NCBI RefSeq assembly: GCF_001012825.1
Contig: NZ_LCZJ02000030.1
Location: 36,890 to 100,889, forward strand
Direction: 5' to 3'
DNA length: 64,000 nucleotides
Source: Paenibacillus etheri
GTDB lineage: Bacteria; Bacillota; Bacilli; Paenibacillales; Paenibacillaceae
Shown here: positions 55,359 to 63,849 of the stretch, piece after piece
Position numbering within the stretch: the stretch's first letter is position 1
Layout: each line of letters begins with the position of its first letter
Notes under the pieces: model-generated
What the model saw: only the letters and a program-made list of their open reading frames with translations
What the model was told of the DNA's origin: nothing
Databases searched by the model: none
Program-made: the position numbers and the translations under genes

Positions 55359-56761
55359 AGAAAAGCAGCCCCAAACGCACCTCCATTCTCTCCTACTGGA
55401 CGGTCCGTTACCTGCTCATCATCAGTGTCGGTCTCCTGCTAACTGCGCTAACGACGTTCTGGTGGATTCAACAAGAGGCTATGAGCAACCGAATGCAGAC
55501 TACCGGGTTATTAGCACAGGAGATCGCCGACCGGAGCGTAAATCGTGAGAGTTCCATAGAGATCAGCCAGAATCTTGGAAAGCTCATTGAAGACCGAAAA
55601 CGATTTTTCAAGTTAACCGTTGAAATGTGTGTAATTATTACGGATCAGCAAGATCAGATGCTGTTCTCTATGCCGCCTCTAACTGAGGATGAAATGAGGC
55701 ATAAACTCAATGATAGCCTGAACGATTCACGTAGTCCGGAGTTCAAAGCCGCAGTAGCGCCTATAAATTCGAATGGGGAAACGCTGGGACAGGTGATTGT
55801 CTTGCAATCCAAGAAATCGCTGCGGCATATTCCGCAGGAGGAAATCATTTTTTTCTCCGTTCTGTTGTTATTTCTAATCATTTTAAGTTGGCTAACCATT
55901 TACCTTTTGTCACGTAAACTGGCAAAACCGATTCAGAAAGTAGCCGCCGCTGCGGCACAAATTAGTCATGGTCGATATGATATCGTACTTGATAAGAATG
56001 CCAAGGAACGAGAAATTCATGAGCTGATGTTGTCTTTTGAAGAGATGGCGGGTAAGTTACAACAATTCGAGCATTCCCGTGCAGTTATGTTAGCTGGGGT
56101 ATCCCATGAGCTAAAAACACCAGTTACCTCTATTAAAGGTCTAATCCATGCCGTTCGTGAAGGGGTCGTTGAAGACGATGAGGCTGTAGAGTTTCTAGAT
56201 ATTGCCTTGCAGGAAGCTGGACGATTGCAGCGAATGGTTGCCGATCTTCTGGATTACAACGCACTGACTGCAGGAATCGTTTCTGTCCGTCACGACCGAC
56301 TGGATGCCGTACCCCTGTTATCAGAAATCGTGTATCAATGGAAGCTGACACAGGCGGAAGAAGTTGCTGAGCCCATGCTCCATATGCCGAGAAATCCCAT
56401 ATTTTTGCGAGGGGACTCCCTTCGTATCCAACAAATTATCGTCAATTTACTTAATAACAGTGTACAAGCCAAAGCTCCAGACCGAAGGGTACAGCTAACG
56501 GTAGAGTTGCTTGAACAGCATGGTCATAGCATGGCGGAGATTCGTGTTCAAGATAATGGGCTGGGCATCTCATCAAATCATAGTGAGCATGTTTTCGAGG
56601 CTTTTTTCCGAGGTAGCGACAAACAGAGCACACTACGTGGTCTAGGACTCGGCTTAACCTTCAGCCGTCTGCTGGCAGAATCTATGAATGGAAGCCTTTT
56701 GCTTGAGGAGCACTCCGAGGAAGGCTGCACCTTCGTACTGTCTTTACCGCTTGATCACTAA
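55346..56761 (+). CDS. Sensor histidine kinase (HAMP, HisKA, HATPase)
   Basis: A 471-residue membrane kinase, partner of the regulator just upstream. Two membrane helices at about 18-40 and 168-190 enclose a 125-residue outside sensor. HAMP (KLAKPIQKVAAAAAQISHG) is followed by the phosphoacceptor helix VSHELKTPVTSIKG and an ATPase with N box NLLNNSVQAK, DNGLGIS and GLGLGLTFSRLL. The sensor has no named domain; its ligand is unknown. The overlap of frames implies coupled translation. Confidence 0.93.
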   Translation: MDNLKKSSPKRTSILSYWTVRYLLIISVGLLLTALTTFWWIQQEAMSNRMQTTGLLAQEIADRSVNRESSIEISQNLGKLIEDRKRFFKLTVEMCVIITDQQDQMLFSMPPLTEDEMRHKLNDSLNDSRSPEFKAAVAPINSNGETLGQVIVLQSKKSLRHIPQEEIIFFSVLLLFLIILSWLTIYLLSRKLAKPIQKVAAAAAQISHGRYDIVLDKNAKEREIHELMLSFEEMAGKLQQFEHSRAVMLAGVSHELKTPVTSIKGLIHAVREGVVEDDEAVEFLDIALQEAGRLQRMVADLLDYNALTAGIVSVRHDRLDAVPLLSEIVYQWKLTQAEEVAEPMLHMPRNPIFLRGDSLRIQQIIVNLLNNSVQAKAPDRRVQLTVELLEQHGHSMAEIRVQDNGLGISSNHSEHVFEAFFRGSDKQSTLRGLGLGLTFSRLLAESMNGSLLLEEHSEEGCTFVLSLPLDH

Positions 56762-56830
56762 AAAATAGTCTGCGGAGCATCGTCATGGTATAATCATGTG
56801 CACAATCACACCGAAAACCGGAGGCTGTAT

Positions 56831-57322
56831 ATGCTTACTTTCGAACAAAAATTAGCGATTCTCGACTCTTACCCCCAACTGGAACGTAAAAATGTATCCC
56901 TTGGGCGCGTGAACTATCACTACGAGGAAAGCCAGCATGATAAGAAAACCGTTGCTTACCACCTGCATCCTAATGGGAATGGTTATGTATTTGCAGGCTT
57001 ATTGCGGGGTTATGAGACAGATGATAAGGGCTTTGTGAACATTCGCGACTACTCGGAATCCGAGCTGCGGAGTCTGCTGGATGCCTCCATCACCTCACTG
57101 TCGATTTACATTCCGGATGCCCCTGTAGCCAGCAAAAGAAAGAAAAAGGCTGCGGCAACCGCCGACTCACTCTGGACTAATGATGAGGGCCATACCTTAA
57201 TCCTGAAGCTTGAGGATGATTTATGGTATGTCTATGCCGATCTCAATTTGGAAATGGCCTTTGAGACCCTTGAGGAAGCTAAAGAATATTTAGCGGAAGA
57301 GGGATTTACAGCGCAGGGGTAA
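56831..57322 (+). CDS. Conserved hypothetical protein, no recognised domain
   Basis: A 163-residue soluble protein, starting MLTFEQKLAILDSYPQLERK at ATG 56831 with GGAGG 6 nt upstream (the longer GTG start at 56798 has none). A first part of about 95 residues mixes helices and strands (NVSLGRVNYHYEESQ, YVFAGLLRGYET); a Lys-rich linker leads to a short second domain (DSLWTNDEGHTLILKLEDD). It looks like a protein family of Bacillales, but I cannot state a function. It follows the kinase gene by 70 bp and ends in a terminator. Confidence 0.7.
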   Translation: MLTFEQKLAILDSYPQLERKNVSLGRVNYHYEESQHDKKTVAYHLHPNGNGYVFAGLLRGYETDDKGFVNIRDYSESELRSLLDASITSLSIYIPDAPVASKRKKKAAATADSLWTNDEGHTLILKLEDDLWYVYADLNLEMAFETLEEAKEYLAEEGFTAQG

Positions 57323-57335
57323 TAACAACTCCTAA

Positions 57336-57403
57336 CTGAAAAAAATAGAAAGAGGTGTCCAAACAGCCATTTATTTTGGCGATTTGGATACCTCTTTTCA
57401 GTT
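57336..57403 (+). terminator. Terminator after the conserved hypothetical gene
   Basis: AACTGAAAA...AAGAGGTGTCCAAA pairs with TTTGGATACCTCTT...TTTTCAGTT, a long stem with T-rich 3' side. Confidence 0.85.
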
Positions 57404-57576
57404 AAATGCTTGCAAGCTTATGTCTTCAGCCTATGTTAAAAATCTATTTTTATCACACCTCAATGTATCAAATGGAAAATCGATATGTAAGTAAAAAAGA
57501 ATACTACCACTAAAACCCAAATTATGGTTAGATGAAGGAGAAGCTATATCCTATAGGGAAAGAAGCGTGAACGCAC

Positions 57577-59034
57577 ATGAGTTTTGAAATCGTAGAAGCC
57601 ACTATACCGGAGATCCAAGCTGCATTAGAAGCCGGAGAAATTACGTCAAAACAACTAGTTCTCATGTATTATGAACGCATAGCTGATCATGACAAAAATG
57701 GCCTGACGATTAACTCTGTGCTGGAGATCAATCCTGATGCGTTGTTTATCGCAGAATCTCTGGATGTGGAACGTGCGACCAAAGGATCCCGGGGACTTCT
57801 GCACGGCATACCTGTATTATTGAAGGATAACATCAATACTGGGGATAAAATGCATACCAGTGCAGGTTCGCTGGCTTTGGCGAATTCTTTTGCCGAGGAA
57901 GATGCGTTTATCGTTACCAAGCTGCGTGAAGCCGGAACAATCATTATGGGTAAAGCCAATATGACCGAATTCGCCAATTTTATGACGAACGGCATGCCCT
58001 CTGGTTACAGCTCCCGCGGCGGGCAAGTCCTTAACCCTTACAATATATCTACACCAACAGGTGGCTCCAGTGCTGGCTCAGCGGTAGCTGTCACTTGTAA
58101 CTTCTGTACAGTCTCTGTTGGCACAGAAACCTCAGGATCGATCCTTAACCCCGGTAACTTGGGCTCCATTATTGGCATTAAGCCAACCGTTGGACTGCTA
58201 AGTCGTTCGGGAATCCTTCCCCTCTCCAACACACAAGACACTGCTGGCCCTATGGCCAGAACGGTTCGCGATGCCGTGCTGCTGCTAAATGCAATGCTGG
58301 GCAACGATAATCACGATGCAGCCATGGGAACGAATGTAGGTAAAATCCACGAAGATTACACTGTATTCCTAGACGAGAATGGCTTGCAAGGTGCCCGTAT
58401 AGGGATCCCGCGTGACTATTATTTCGAGGAGCTAACAGAAGAACAGCTCGCACTGTTCAATGCTTCCGTAGATAGAATGAGAGAGCTTGGAGCTACCATC
58501 ATTGATCCTGCGGATATTAAAACCGCCCGGGAAATAAGTTATTCTTCGGTGGTATTGAACGAATTCAAAACAGCACTGAACGTTTATTTATCTCGTTTGG
58601 GTCCAGGGGCGCCGATGCGAACCTTAAAAGATATTATTGATTTTAACCATGCACATCCTGTGGAAACTTTGAGATATGGTCAAGCTACGTTAATAGATGC
58701 GGAATACACCTCTTCCGGCACACAAACCGAACCAAAGTATTTGCGACACCGCGCGACTGACCTGAAGCTGTGCAAGGAAGAGGGAATCGATGCCACCATG
58801 AAGGAATACAATCTGGATGCCCTGCTGTTCCCCGCCGATTTCGGCGCCAGAATTACCTCCAGAGCAGGATATCCGTCTATCGTTGTACCTTCCGGATATA
58901 CATCAGCCGGTGCTCCCTTCGGAGTGACTTTCTCAGCGAAAGCTTATCAGGAGCCTACACTCATCAGACTCGCCTATGCTTATGAACAAAACTACAAGGT
59001 GCGCAAAGCACCATCGCTAAAGAGTTTTATCTGA
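57577..59034 (+). CDS. Amidase-signature-family amidase
   Basis: A 485-residue amide hydrolase. The Ser-cisSer-Lys triad is clear: Lys in PVLLKDNIN, cis-Ser in GGSSAGSAVA, and nucleophilic Ser in TETSGSILNP. A GPMARTVRD loop follows. It is not GatA: the gatCAB context is absent, and the C-terminus (ITSRAGYPSIVVPSGYTS) is that of stand-alone amidases which act on small amides or peptides in Bacillus and Paenibacillus. No signal peptide. The ribosome binding site is weak (GGAAAGAAGCG). Confidence 0.9.
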   Translation: MSFEIVEATIPEIQAALEAGEITSKQLVLMYYERIADHDKNGLTINSVLEINPDALFIAESLDVERATKGSRGLLHGIPVLLKDNINTGDKMHTSAGSLALANSFAEEDAFIVTKLREAGTIIMGKANMTEFANFMTNGMPSGYSSRGGQVLNPYNISTPTGGSSAGSAVAVTCNFCTVSVGTETSGSILNPGNLGSIIGIKPTVGLLSRSGILPLSNTQDTAGPMARTVRDAVLLLNAMLGNDNHDAAMGTNVGKIHEDYTVFLDENGLQGARIGIPRDYYFEELTEEQLALFNASVDRMRELGATIIDPADIKTAREISYSSVVLNEFKTALNVYLSRLGPGAPMRTLKDIIDFNHAHPVETLRYGQATLIDAEYTSSGTQTEPKYLRHRATDLKLCKEEGIDATMKEYNLDALLFPADFGARITSRAGYPSIVVPSGYTSAGAPFGVTFSAKAYQEPTLIRLAYAYEQNYKVRKAPSLKSFI

Positions 59035-59040
59035 TTAGAT

Positions 59041-59364
59041 CTATTCCTGGGGTGGAACTATACCCAAATGTCTGTTTCCCTCATGGGAAAGACTCCATGT
59101 ACGCACTTCATAACTACGAATGCCAGAACGCACGTAAGGATCTTGTTCGGCGATTAGAATTGCCTCTTCCCGTGAGTTCGCTCTTATAATAACCATACCA
59201 CCAGGACAATCACTAAAGGGACCACACATCACCAATTGTCCTTTACGGTCCAGTTCTCGTAAATGCTTAACGTGACCGCGAATAATCTCCATATCTCTTC
59301 GGTCTTGATTCGTCGGGCTTAGCAAAATAACATAACAAATATCTTCTGGATTGACCTCACTCAT
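59041..59364 (-). CDS. YciI-like protein
   Basis: A 107-residue cytoplasmic protein of the YciI/YCII family. It shows VILLSPTNQDRRDMEIIRGHVKHLREL with the conserved His, QLVMCGPFSDCPGGMVIIRA and the DPYVRSGI motif. The fold is ferredoxin-like with a putative active site of His and Asp; no firm reaction is known. GGGGGGAAG lies before ATG 59364. Confidence 0.87.
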   Translation of the reverse strand: MSEVNPEDICYVILLSPTNQDRRDMEIIRGHVKHLRELDRKGQLVMCGPFSDCPGGMVIIRANSREEAILIAEQDPYVRSGIRSYEVRTWSLSHEGNRHLGIVPPQE

Positions 59365-59463
59365 CCTAATCTTCCCCCCTCGTTCAAGTAGCAGCTGAAG
59401 CCCGTAATCGGTGATTTACTAATGCCGATTCGGACTTTTTCATTTTACGAGTTCTCCGTAATT

Positions 59464-60021
59464 TCACTCATAATCTCGCTGATTTCCTTCATCGGCAATA
59501 TTCTGAATTTCATCGGAGTGAATTAGAAACAACTCATACTCTCCTTCAGCATGCAGCTTCAGCGCCCGCTCTTTAAAAAACTTCGGACTCCCCTCCGCCG
59601 CATCCTCATCGTAAAAGAGTAATATTCCGTCACTTTTGCGGAACAACAAATCGTCTCTAGCCCGAAACTGCCAGCTACCGTCATAAGGAGCATTACTGAC
59701 TGCCCCAAAGAAGTCCGCACCCGCAATAATACGCCGATATTCGTTCTGCTTTTCTTCTTTCCATTTCTCCTCCTGTCCAGTATGCGCTGTAATGATCCCA
59801 AGCTTTAAGTCCGGATATTGCAGCTTAAGTTCGCTCACCACCTCGCATGCCCACAGATCCACACCATATTGGCCGGGCGTAATCACCCATTCCACGCCTT
59901 CTTCGATCAAAGGTTTTAATCGGTTAGCCAGTGCTTTTTTGATATAAGGAATCCCTTGATGCTTATTGTCAAAAATACCGAGTTCGTGTGCACGATATCC
60001 AGTTACTAGTAAAGTCTTCAT
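59464..60021 (-). CDS. ypsA: YpsA-like protein (DUF1273, SLOG superfamily)
   Basis: A 185-residue Rossmann-like protein of the SLOG superfamily, which binds nucleotides or nucleotide-sugar derivatives. Markers are LLVTGYRAHELGIF at the start, EWVITPGQYGVDLWACEV in the middle, and GSWQFRARDDLLFRKSDGILLFYDED. YpsA of Bacillus subtilis has been tied to oxidative stress and cell division. AGAGG lies 6 nt before the ATG. Not next to gpsB here. Confidence 0.9.
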   Translation of the reverse strand: MKTLLVTGYRAHELGIFDNKHQGIPYIKKALANRLKPLIEEGVEWVITPGQYGVDLWACEVVSELKLQYPDLKLGIITAHTGQEEKWKEEKQNEYRRIIAGADFFGAVSNAPYDGSWQFRARDDLLFRKSDGILLFYDEDAAEGSPKFFKERALKLHAEGEYELFLIHSDEIQNIADEGNQRDYE

Positions 60022-60179
60022 GTGCTGCCTCTTTCCTGAACGTTGGCTTATCCTTTAAACTCCACATATTTGTTCATTATATAACATTTGCATACTTCAT
60101 TTCTTTAGTAATGGCAATCCCGGAGGAGCCGCTCCAGATGGTAGCACGAGCAGCAGCAGCTAATGAAATGCTGCGTAAC

Positions 60180-60226
60180 AAAAAAAGATCTCAGGGGACA
60201 AGCTGGTTCCCCGGAGATCTTTTTAT
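60180..60226. terminator. Terminator after the GH42 beta-galactosidase gene
   Basis: AAAAAGATCTC pairs with GAGATCTTTTT around an internal GGGGACAAGCTGGTTCCCC stem; both strands end in T-runs. Confidence 0.9.
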
Positions 60227-60238
60227 ATAACACACGAA

Positions 60239-62269
60239 CTAGTTCTTATCAGACAAAATCAATACTCCACGAGCTGGCACAACTGCAGAACCGCTAACTT
60301 TATTGCCAGTCAGAAGATCCGTACGCTCAGTAGCACCAATATCCGCACTCAAATCACCAGTGGTGTGGTTCAGCAAGAATAGATAGGATACGCCTTCCTT
60401 CACACGTTGCACAGATTCGATACCTTCCGGTGCTGTTACTAGCGGCTGAATATTCTTTTCGGCACACAGATTGGCTAAGAATCCTTTCAAGAACTCAGCT
60501 TCTGGACTAGTAGCCACATAGTAAGCTTTACCTTCACCAAAGTTATTCACAGTCAGAGCAGGCATTCCTTTATAGAAATCCGATCCGTACTCTGCCAAAA
60601 CCTCAGCACCCTCAGCATGAATCAGATCGCAAAGCAGATCACATTTGTAAGAACCACTCAAATTGCCCCACGCTTTGTCCATCACAATCTCGTTGCTCAT
60701 TCCTGGTAGCAGTGCATCAATTTCCTCTGCCCAGATACCGAGTACGTTGCGCAGTTCCCCTGGGTAGCCACCTACGGTTACAAGGTCGTTCTCATTAACA
60801 ATACCGCTGAAATAAGTCGTAATGAATGTACCGCCTGCTTTCACAAAAACTTCAACCTTTTCTGCAAAACCTGGCTTAACCATGTACATCACAGGTGCGA
60901 TTACAATCTCATATTTGAACAGATTCTCTTCGACACCGATCATATCGGCTTCGATATTTTGCTGATACAGCGCATCATAATATTTATGAATCTCATTCAC
61001 ATAATCCAAAGCTACGGATGGTCCGCTTGAAAGATTGATAGCCCAGCGGTTTTCCCAGTCATACATAATCCCTACTTTAGCTGCACTGCGCGCATCTAAT
61101 AGTTGATCTCCAAGCTGTCCCAGCTCTTTACCTAGCTCAGCACATTCACGAAATACACGCGTATGCTCATGTCCCACATGCTCAATAACAGCTCCATGAT
61201 ACTTCTCACATGCACCAATCGAACGACGCAGCTGGAAGAACAGAACAGTGTCTGCACCACGTGCTACAGCCTGATAGCTCCACAAACGCATAACCCCTGG
61301 ACGTTTTAAAGAGTTATAGGGTTGCCAGTTCTGTTGGCTAGGCGTTTGCTCCATCAGCATGAACGGTTGTCCGTTCTTCAATCCACGCATGAGATCATGC
61401 GCCATGGCTGTGAAGCTGACCGGTGTATCCAGTGAAGGATAGTTGTCCCAAGAAATAACGTCCATATGTTTAGCCCACTCAAAATAGTCCAGTTCATCAT
61501 AAAAGCCCATCAAGTTAGTGGTAACAGGTACGTTAGGACTGTGCTCCTTAATCGCATCGCTCTCAATTTTGTAGCATTCCAGCAAGCTATGCGACATAAA
61601 TCTACGGAAGTCTAAGGAAATGCCTTGGAAGTTGGTGCGGTTACCGTCCCATTCTTCACTCAGCTCACTAGGCAGAACAATTTCTTCCCAATCATAAAAC
61701 GTATGTCCCCAAAAACGTGTATTCCATGCTTTGTTTAATGCATCCAGAGAACCATAACGATCCTTTAGCCAGACACGGAACGCCGCTTCAGATAGATCAG
61801 AATAATCATAGTTACTGAACTCATTCGATACATGCCAAGCTACAAGCCCCGGATGATCCTTATAACGTTCAGCCAGCTTTCCTGCCAGCTTCGCTGCAAA
61901 CTTACGGTAAACTGGACTGTTTGGATTCGAGTTATGACGTCCACCGAACTTGCGTTTTCTGCCCTTCACATCAACACGAGTAACTTCAGGATAACGATGA
62001 GCCATCCAAGCCGGGTGCGCTCCTGTACCTGTTGCCAGACATACGTAAGTACCATTTTTATATAGTCTATCCATTAATTCATCTAGTGATGAGAAATCAT
62101 AAGTGTCTTCGGAAGGTTGGATCAGCGCCCAGGAAAATACATTAATTGTGGCAACATCAATTCCTGCCAGCTTAAACATACGCTCATCCTCTGCCCATAC
62201 AGGCGCATCCCATTGCTCTGGATTGTAATCTCCACCGTACCAAATTTTAGGTAATTTATCGTTAATCAC
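60239..62269 (-). CDS. GH42 beta-galactosidase
   Basis: A cytoplasmic glycoside hydrolase of about 676 residues that cleaves terminal beta-galactose from lactose or galacto-oligosaccharides. The (beta/alpha)8 barrel starts with IWYGGDYNPEQW. The acid/base Glu is in WHVSNEFSNYD (about residue 149) and the nucleophile Glu in MLMEQTPSQQNW (about 305). The trimerisation domain and a C-terminal beta-domain (SYLFLLNHTTGDL) follow. I prefer GTG 62269 as start: AAAGGA lies 10-11 nt upstream, whereas GTG 62278 directly abuts that site. Divergent from an AraC regulator, its likely activator. Confidence 0.93.
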   Translation of the reverse strand: MINDKLPKIWYGGDYNPEQWDAPVWAEDERMFKLAGIDVATINVFSWALIQPSEDTYDFSSLDELMDRLYKNGTYVCLATGTGAHPAWMAHRYPEVTRVDVKGRKRKFGGRHNSNPNSPVYRKFAAKLAGKLAERYKDHPGLVAWHVSNEFSNYDYSDLSEAAFRVWLKDRYGSLDALNKAWNTRFWGHTFYDWEEIVLPSELSEEWDGNRTNFQGISLDFRRFMSHSLLECYKIESDAIKEHSPNVPVTTNLMGFYDELDYFEWAKHMDVISWDNYPSLDTPVSFTAMAHDLMRGLKNGQPFMLMEQTPSQQNWQPYNSLKRPGVMRLWSYQAVARGADTVLFFQLRRSIGACEKYHGAVIEHVGHEHTRVFRECAELGKELGQLGDQLLDARSAAKVGIMYDWENRWAINLSSGPSVALDYVNEIHKYYDALYQQNIEADMIGVEENLFKYEIVIAPVMYMVKPGFAEKVEVFVKAGGTFITTYFSGIVNENDLVTVGGYPGELRNVLGIWAEEIDALLPGMSNEIVMDKAWGNLSGSYKCDLLCDLIHAEGAEVLAEYGSDFYKGMPALTVNNFGEGKAYYVATSPEAEFLKGFLANLCAEKNIQPLVTAPEGIESVQRVKEGVSYLFLLNHTTGDLSADIGATERTDLLTGNKVSGSAVVPARGVLILSDKN

Positions 62270-62278
62270 ACTTCGCAC

Positions 62279-62379
62279 ATCCTTTATAGTATAATTATAT
62301 ATATATTGTAATCGGTTAACCTCACGCTATAAATATAAAATAATATTCCCAGTATATAAGAATATGGAACTAAGAGGAG
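62279..62379. promoter_or_regulatory. Divergent control region between beta-galactosidase and AraC regulator genes
   Basis: A roughly 100-bp AT-rich region. Near 62310-62325 a palindrome TAATCGGTTA resembles sugar-responsive operators. TATAAT-like sequence occurs on the minus strand near 62290-62300. Sites are too degenerate to assign with certainty. Confidence 0.4.
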
Positions 62380-62388
62380 ATGAAGTCA

Positions 62389-63225
62389 TTGAAGGGAATC
62401 GTGTATCGTAGAATTGTGTTCCCCCATGAGGGTGGACAGCATCTACCTATCACATTAGACAGCATCGGTCACAATCATCAACAGGAAAAAGTATCTCGCA
62501 CAGATGGCTATGAGACCTATCACTGGCTCCAAACAGTCTCCGGTGAAGGAGTGATTCATTTTGAAAATAATAAAACCTTCTCCCTTCCTGCAGGCAGCGG
62601 TGTGTTACTTCTTCCCTATACCCCACATCGCTATGAAGCTTCGGCTGCTAACTGGAGCACCTCTTATTTAACGTTCGGAGGCAGCTCCGCAGGATCTATT
62701 CTGGAGACACTGGGGATGAATATGAATTCTTTTTACCGCTGGGAAAAAGAAGCCCCTCTCTCCAAGCTGCTAAGAGAAATACTTGATCAATATGATGCCT
62801 CACAGGACATGTTTGGTCTGACCGCCTCCACTGATGCTTATCGCTTTCTGCTTACTTTAAGCAAATATGGGCAACTTCATAACAACACGACGATATCCCG
62901 CAATGTGGATAAGCTACAACCGCTACTGAAATGGATGGACACCCATTATGGTGATCCAGATCTCGGACTGAATGATCTTGCCGATCAGCTCGGAGTATCA
63001 GGGCGATATCTCAACAACCTATTCATACAAACCTTTGGACTATCTCCTTATGCCTATTTCGTACGCTTACGTATCCGTAAAAGCAAGGAAATGCTCGTAA
63101 CCCAGCCAGATCTTACTGTAAAAGTCATCTCGCAGAGAGTCGGCTTCCGTGATGTCAGCCATTATGTAGCTACCTTTCGCAAGCAGTCGGGAACTACACC
63201 GGAGCAGTTTAGACGACTTCACTAA
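62389..63225 (+). CDS. AraC-family regulator, probably of the beta-galactosidase gene
   Basis: A regulator of about 278 residues. An N-terminal cupin-like effector domain (YHWLQTVSGEGVIHFENN, GSGVLLLPYTPHRYEA) is followed by two helix-turn-helix motifs at the C-terminus (LNDLADQLGVSGRYLNNLF and TVKVISQRVGFRDVSHYVATFRK) ending in GTTPEQFRR. TTG 62389 has GGAG 9 nt upstream; ATG 62380 lies too close to it. The position suggests control of the GH42 gene by a galactoside. Confidence 0.88.
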   Translation: MKGIVYRRIVFPHEGGQHLPITLDSIGHNHQQEKVSRTDGYETYHWLQTVSGEGVIHFENNKTFSLPAGSGVLLLPYTPHRYEASAANWSTSYLTFGGSSAGSILETLGMNMNSFYRWEKEAPLSKLLREILDQYDASQDMFGLTASTDAYRFLLTLSKYGQLHNNTTISRNVDKLQPLLKWMDTHYGDPDLGLNDLADQLGVSGRYLNNLFIQTFGLSPYAYFVRLRIRKSKEMLVTQPDLTVKVISQRVGFRDVSHYVATFRKQSGTTPEQFRRLH

Positions 63226-63336
63226 ACACTCTAAGGTGTAAAGCTTAATCGCTTCCTGTGTATTAAAATGCTACATAAGGTTGCGTATGACAGAGCGAAT
63301 CGCTGTGAATTTCATAAGTATGGGCATGTGCGTCAG

Positions 63337-63527
63337 AATAACTGCATTTTGTATACTTAAATCAGCCCGTTCAGCAGAAAATATCCATATAAGTGTATTC
63401 TGTGCAGTTATATTCTCGGCATTTGACTGTGAACCGCGATACTTCGCATTATAGCTGCACTAAATACAACTAAAACCATTTCATAGCCCGAGAACACAAA
63501 ATAAGTGTAGAAAGTACTGCTATTCCG
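63337..63527. repeat. Array of four short repeats in alternating orientation
   Basis: Units at 63337-63362, 63389-63413, 63449-63475 and 63500-63527 share a consensus near ATAACTGCACAAAATACACT, read in plus, minus, plus, minus order. Starts are 52, 60 and 51 bp apart. Adjacent units can pair into long hairpins. Confidence 0.6.
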
Positions 63528-63581
63528 CACCGTACCAACTGGCTTGTCTCGACAGCTCCTCCGACCCAAGGAGTACATTCA

Positions 63582-63763
63582 ATTGCACTTCATACATTAG
63601 AATGCACTTTTCCATCTCATTTCGAGCGTTCTGTTGTACTTCGTGCATTAGAATCTTGTGAAATCCATCAAAATGGAGGCTTTCCACCAATCTGATTGCA
63701 CAATGTGCAACAGATCTCAAATTCCCACACCCAAAAAGGAATTCTATTGCACAGAGTGCAATC
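63582..63763. repeat. Array of four degenerate palindromes, same family as at 38.1 kb
   Basis: Units at 63582-63603, 63632-63654, 63691-63714 and 63742-63763 follow ATTGCAC-NNN-GTGCAATAGAAT or its reverse. Starts are 50, 59 and 51 bp apart, the same layout as at 38121-38303. Confidence 0.7.
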
Positions 63764-63849
63764 ACATTCACAATCACAAGCACAAGGATTCAATCATAGG
63801 CCGAAGAAGATAAAAATGCCCTCCCCATCAACACTTACTTAGAATCCCT

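Larger units (their letters stand above)
63226..63849. other. Repeat-rich intergenic region
   Basis: 624 bp without a supported gene. It contains two sets of four short repeats (63337-63527 and 63582-63763). The few open frames here, such as 63520-63783 minus, are built from the repeats and show no gene-like features. Confidence 0.6.

Noticed and set aside
60111-60230. 39-residue plus-strand frame MAIPEEPLQMVARAAAANEM...
   Set aside because: Its last third is the terminator hairpin of the beta-galactosidase gene, and the ATG has no binding site. A GGAGGAG lies inside it before a second ATG (60148-60150), so a tiny peptide is not fully excluded.
63337-63763. Possible CRISPR array (short repeats, regular spacing)
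   Set aside because: Units differ from one another, alternate in orientation, and no cas gene or leader is nearby.
63520-63783. 87-residue minus-strand frame
   Set aside because: It is made of palindromic repeat units; the repeated peptide (MHEVQ, MYEVQ) reflects DNA repeats and no ribosome binding site is present.
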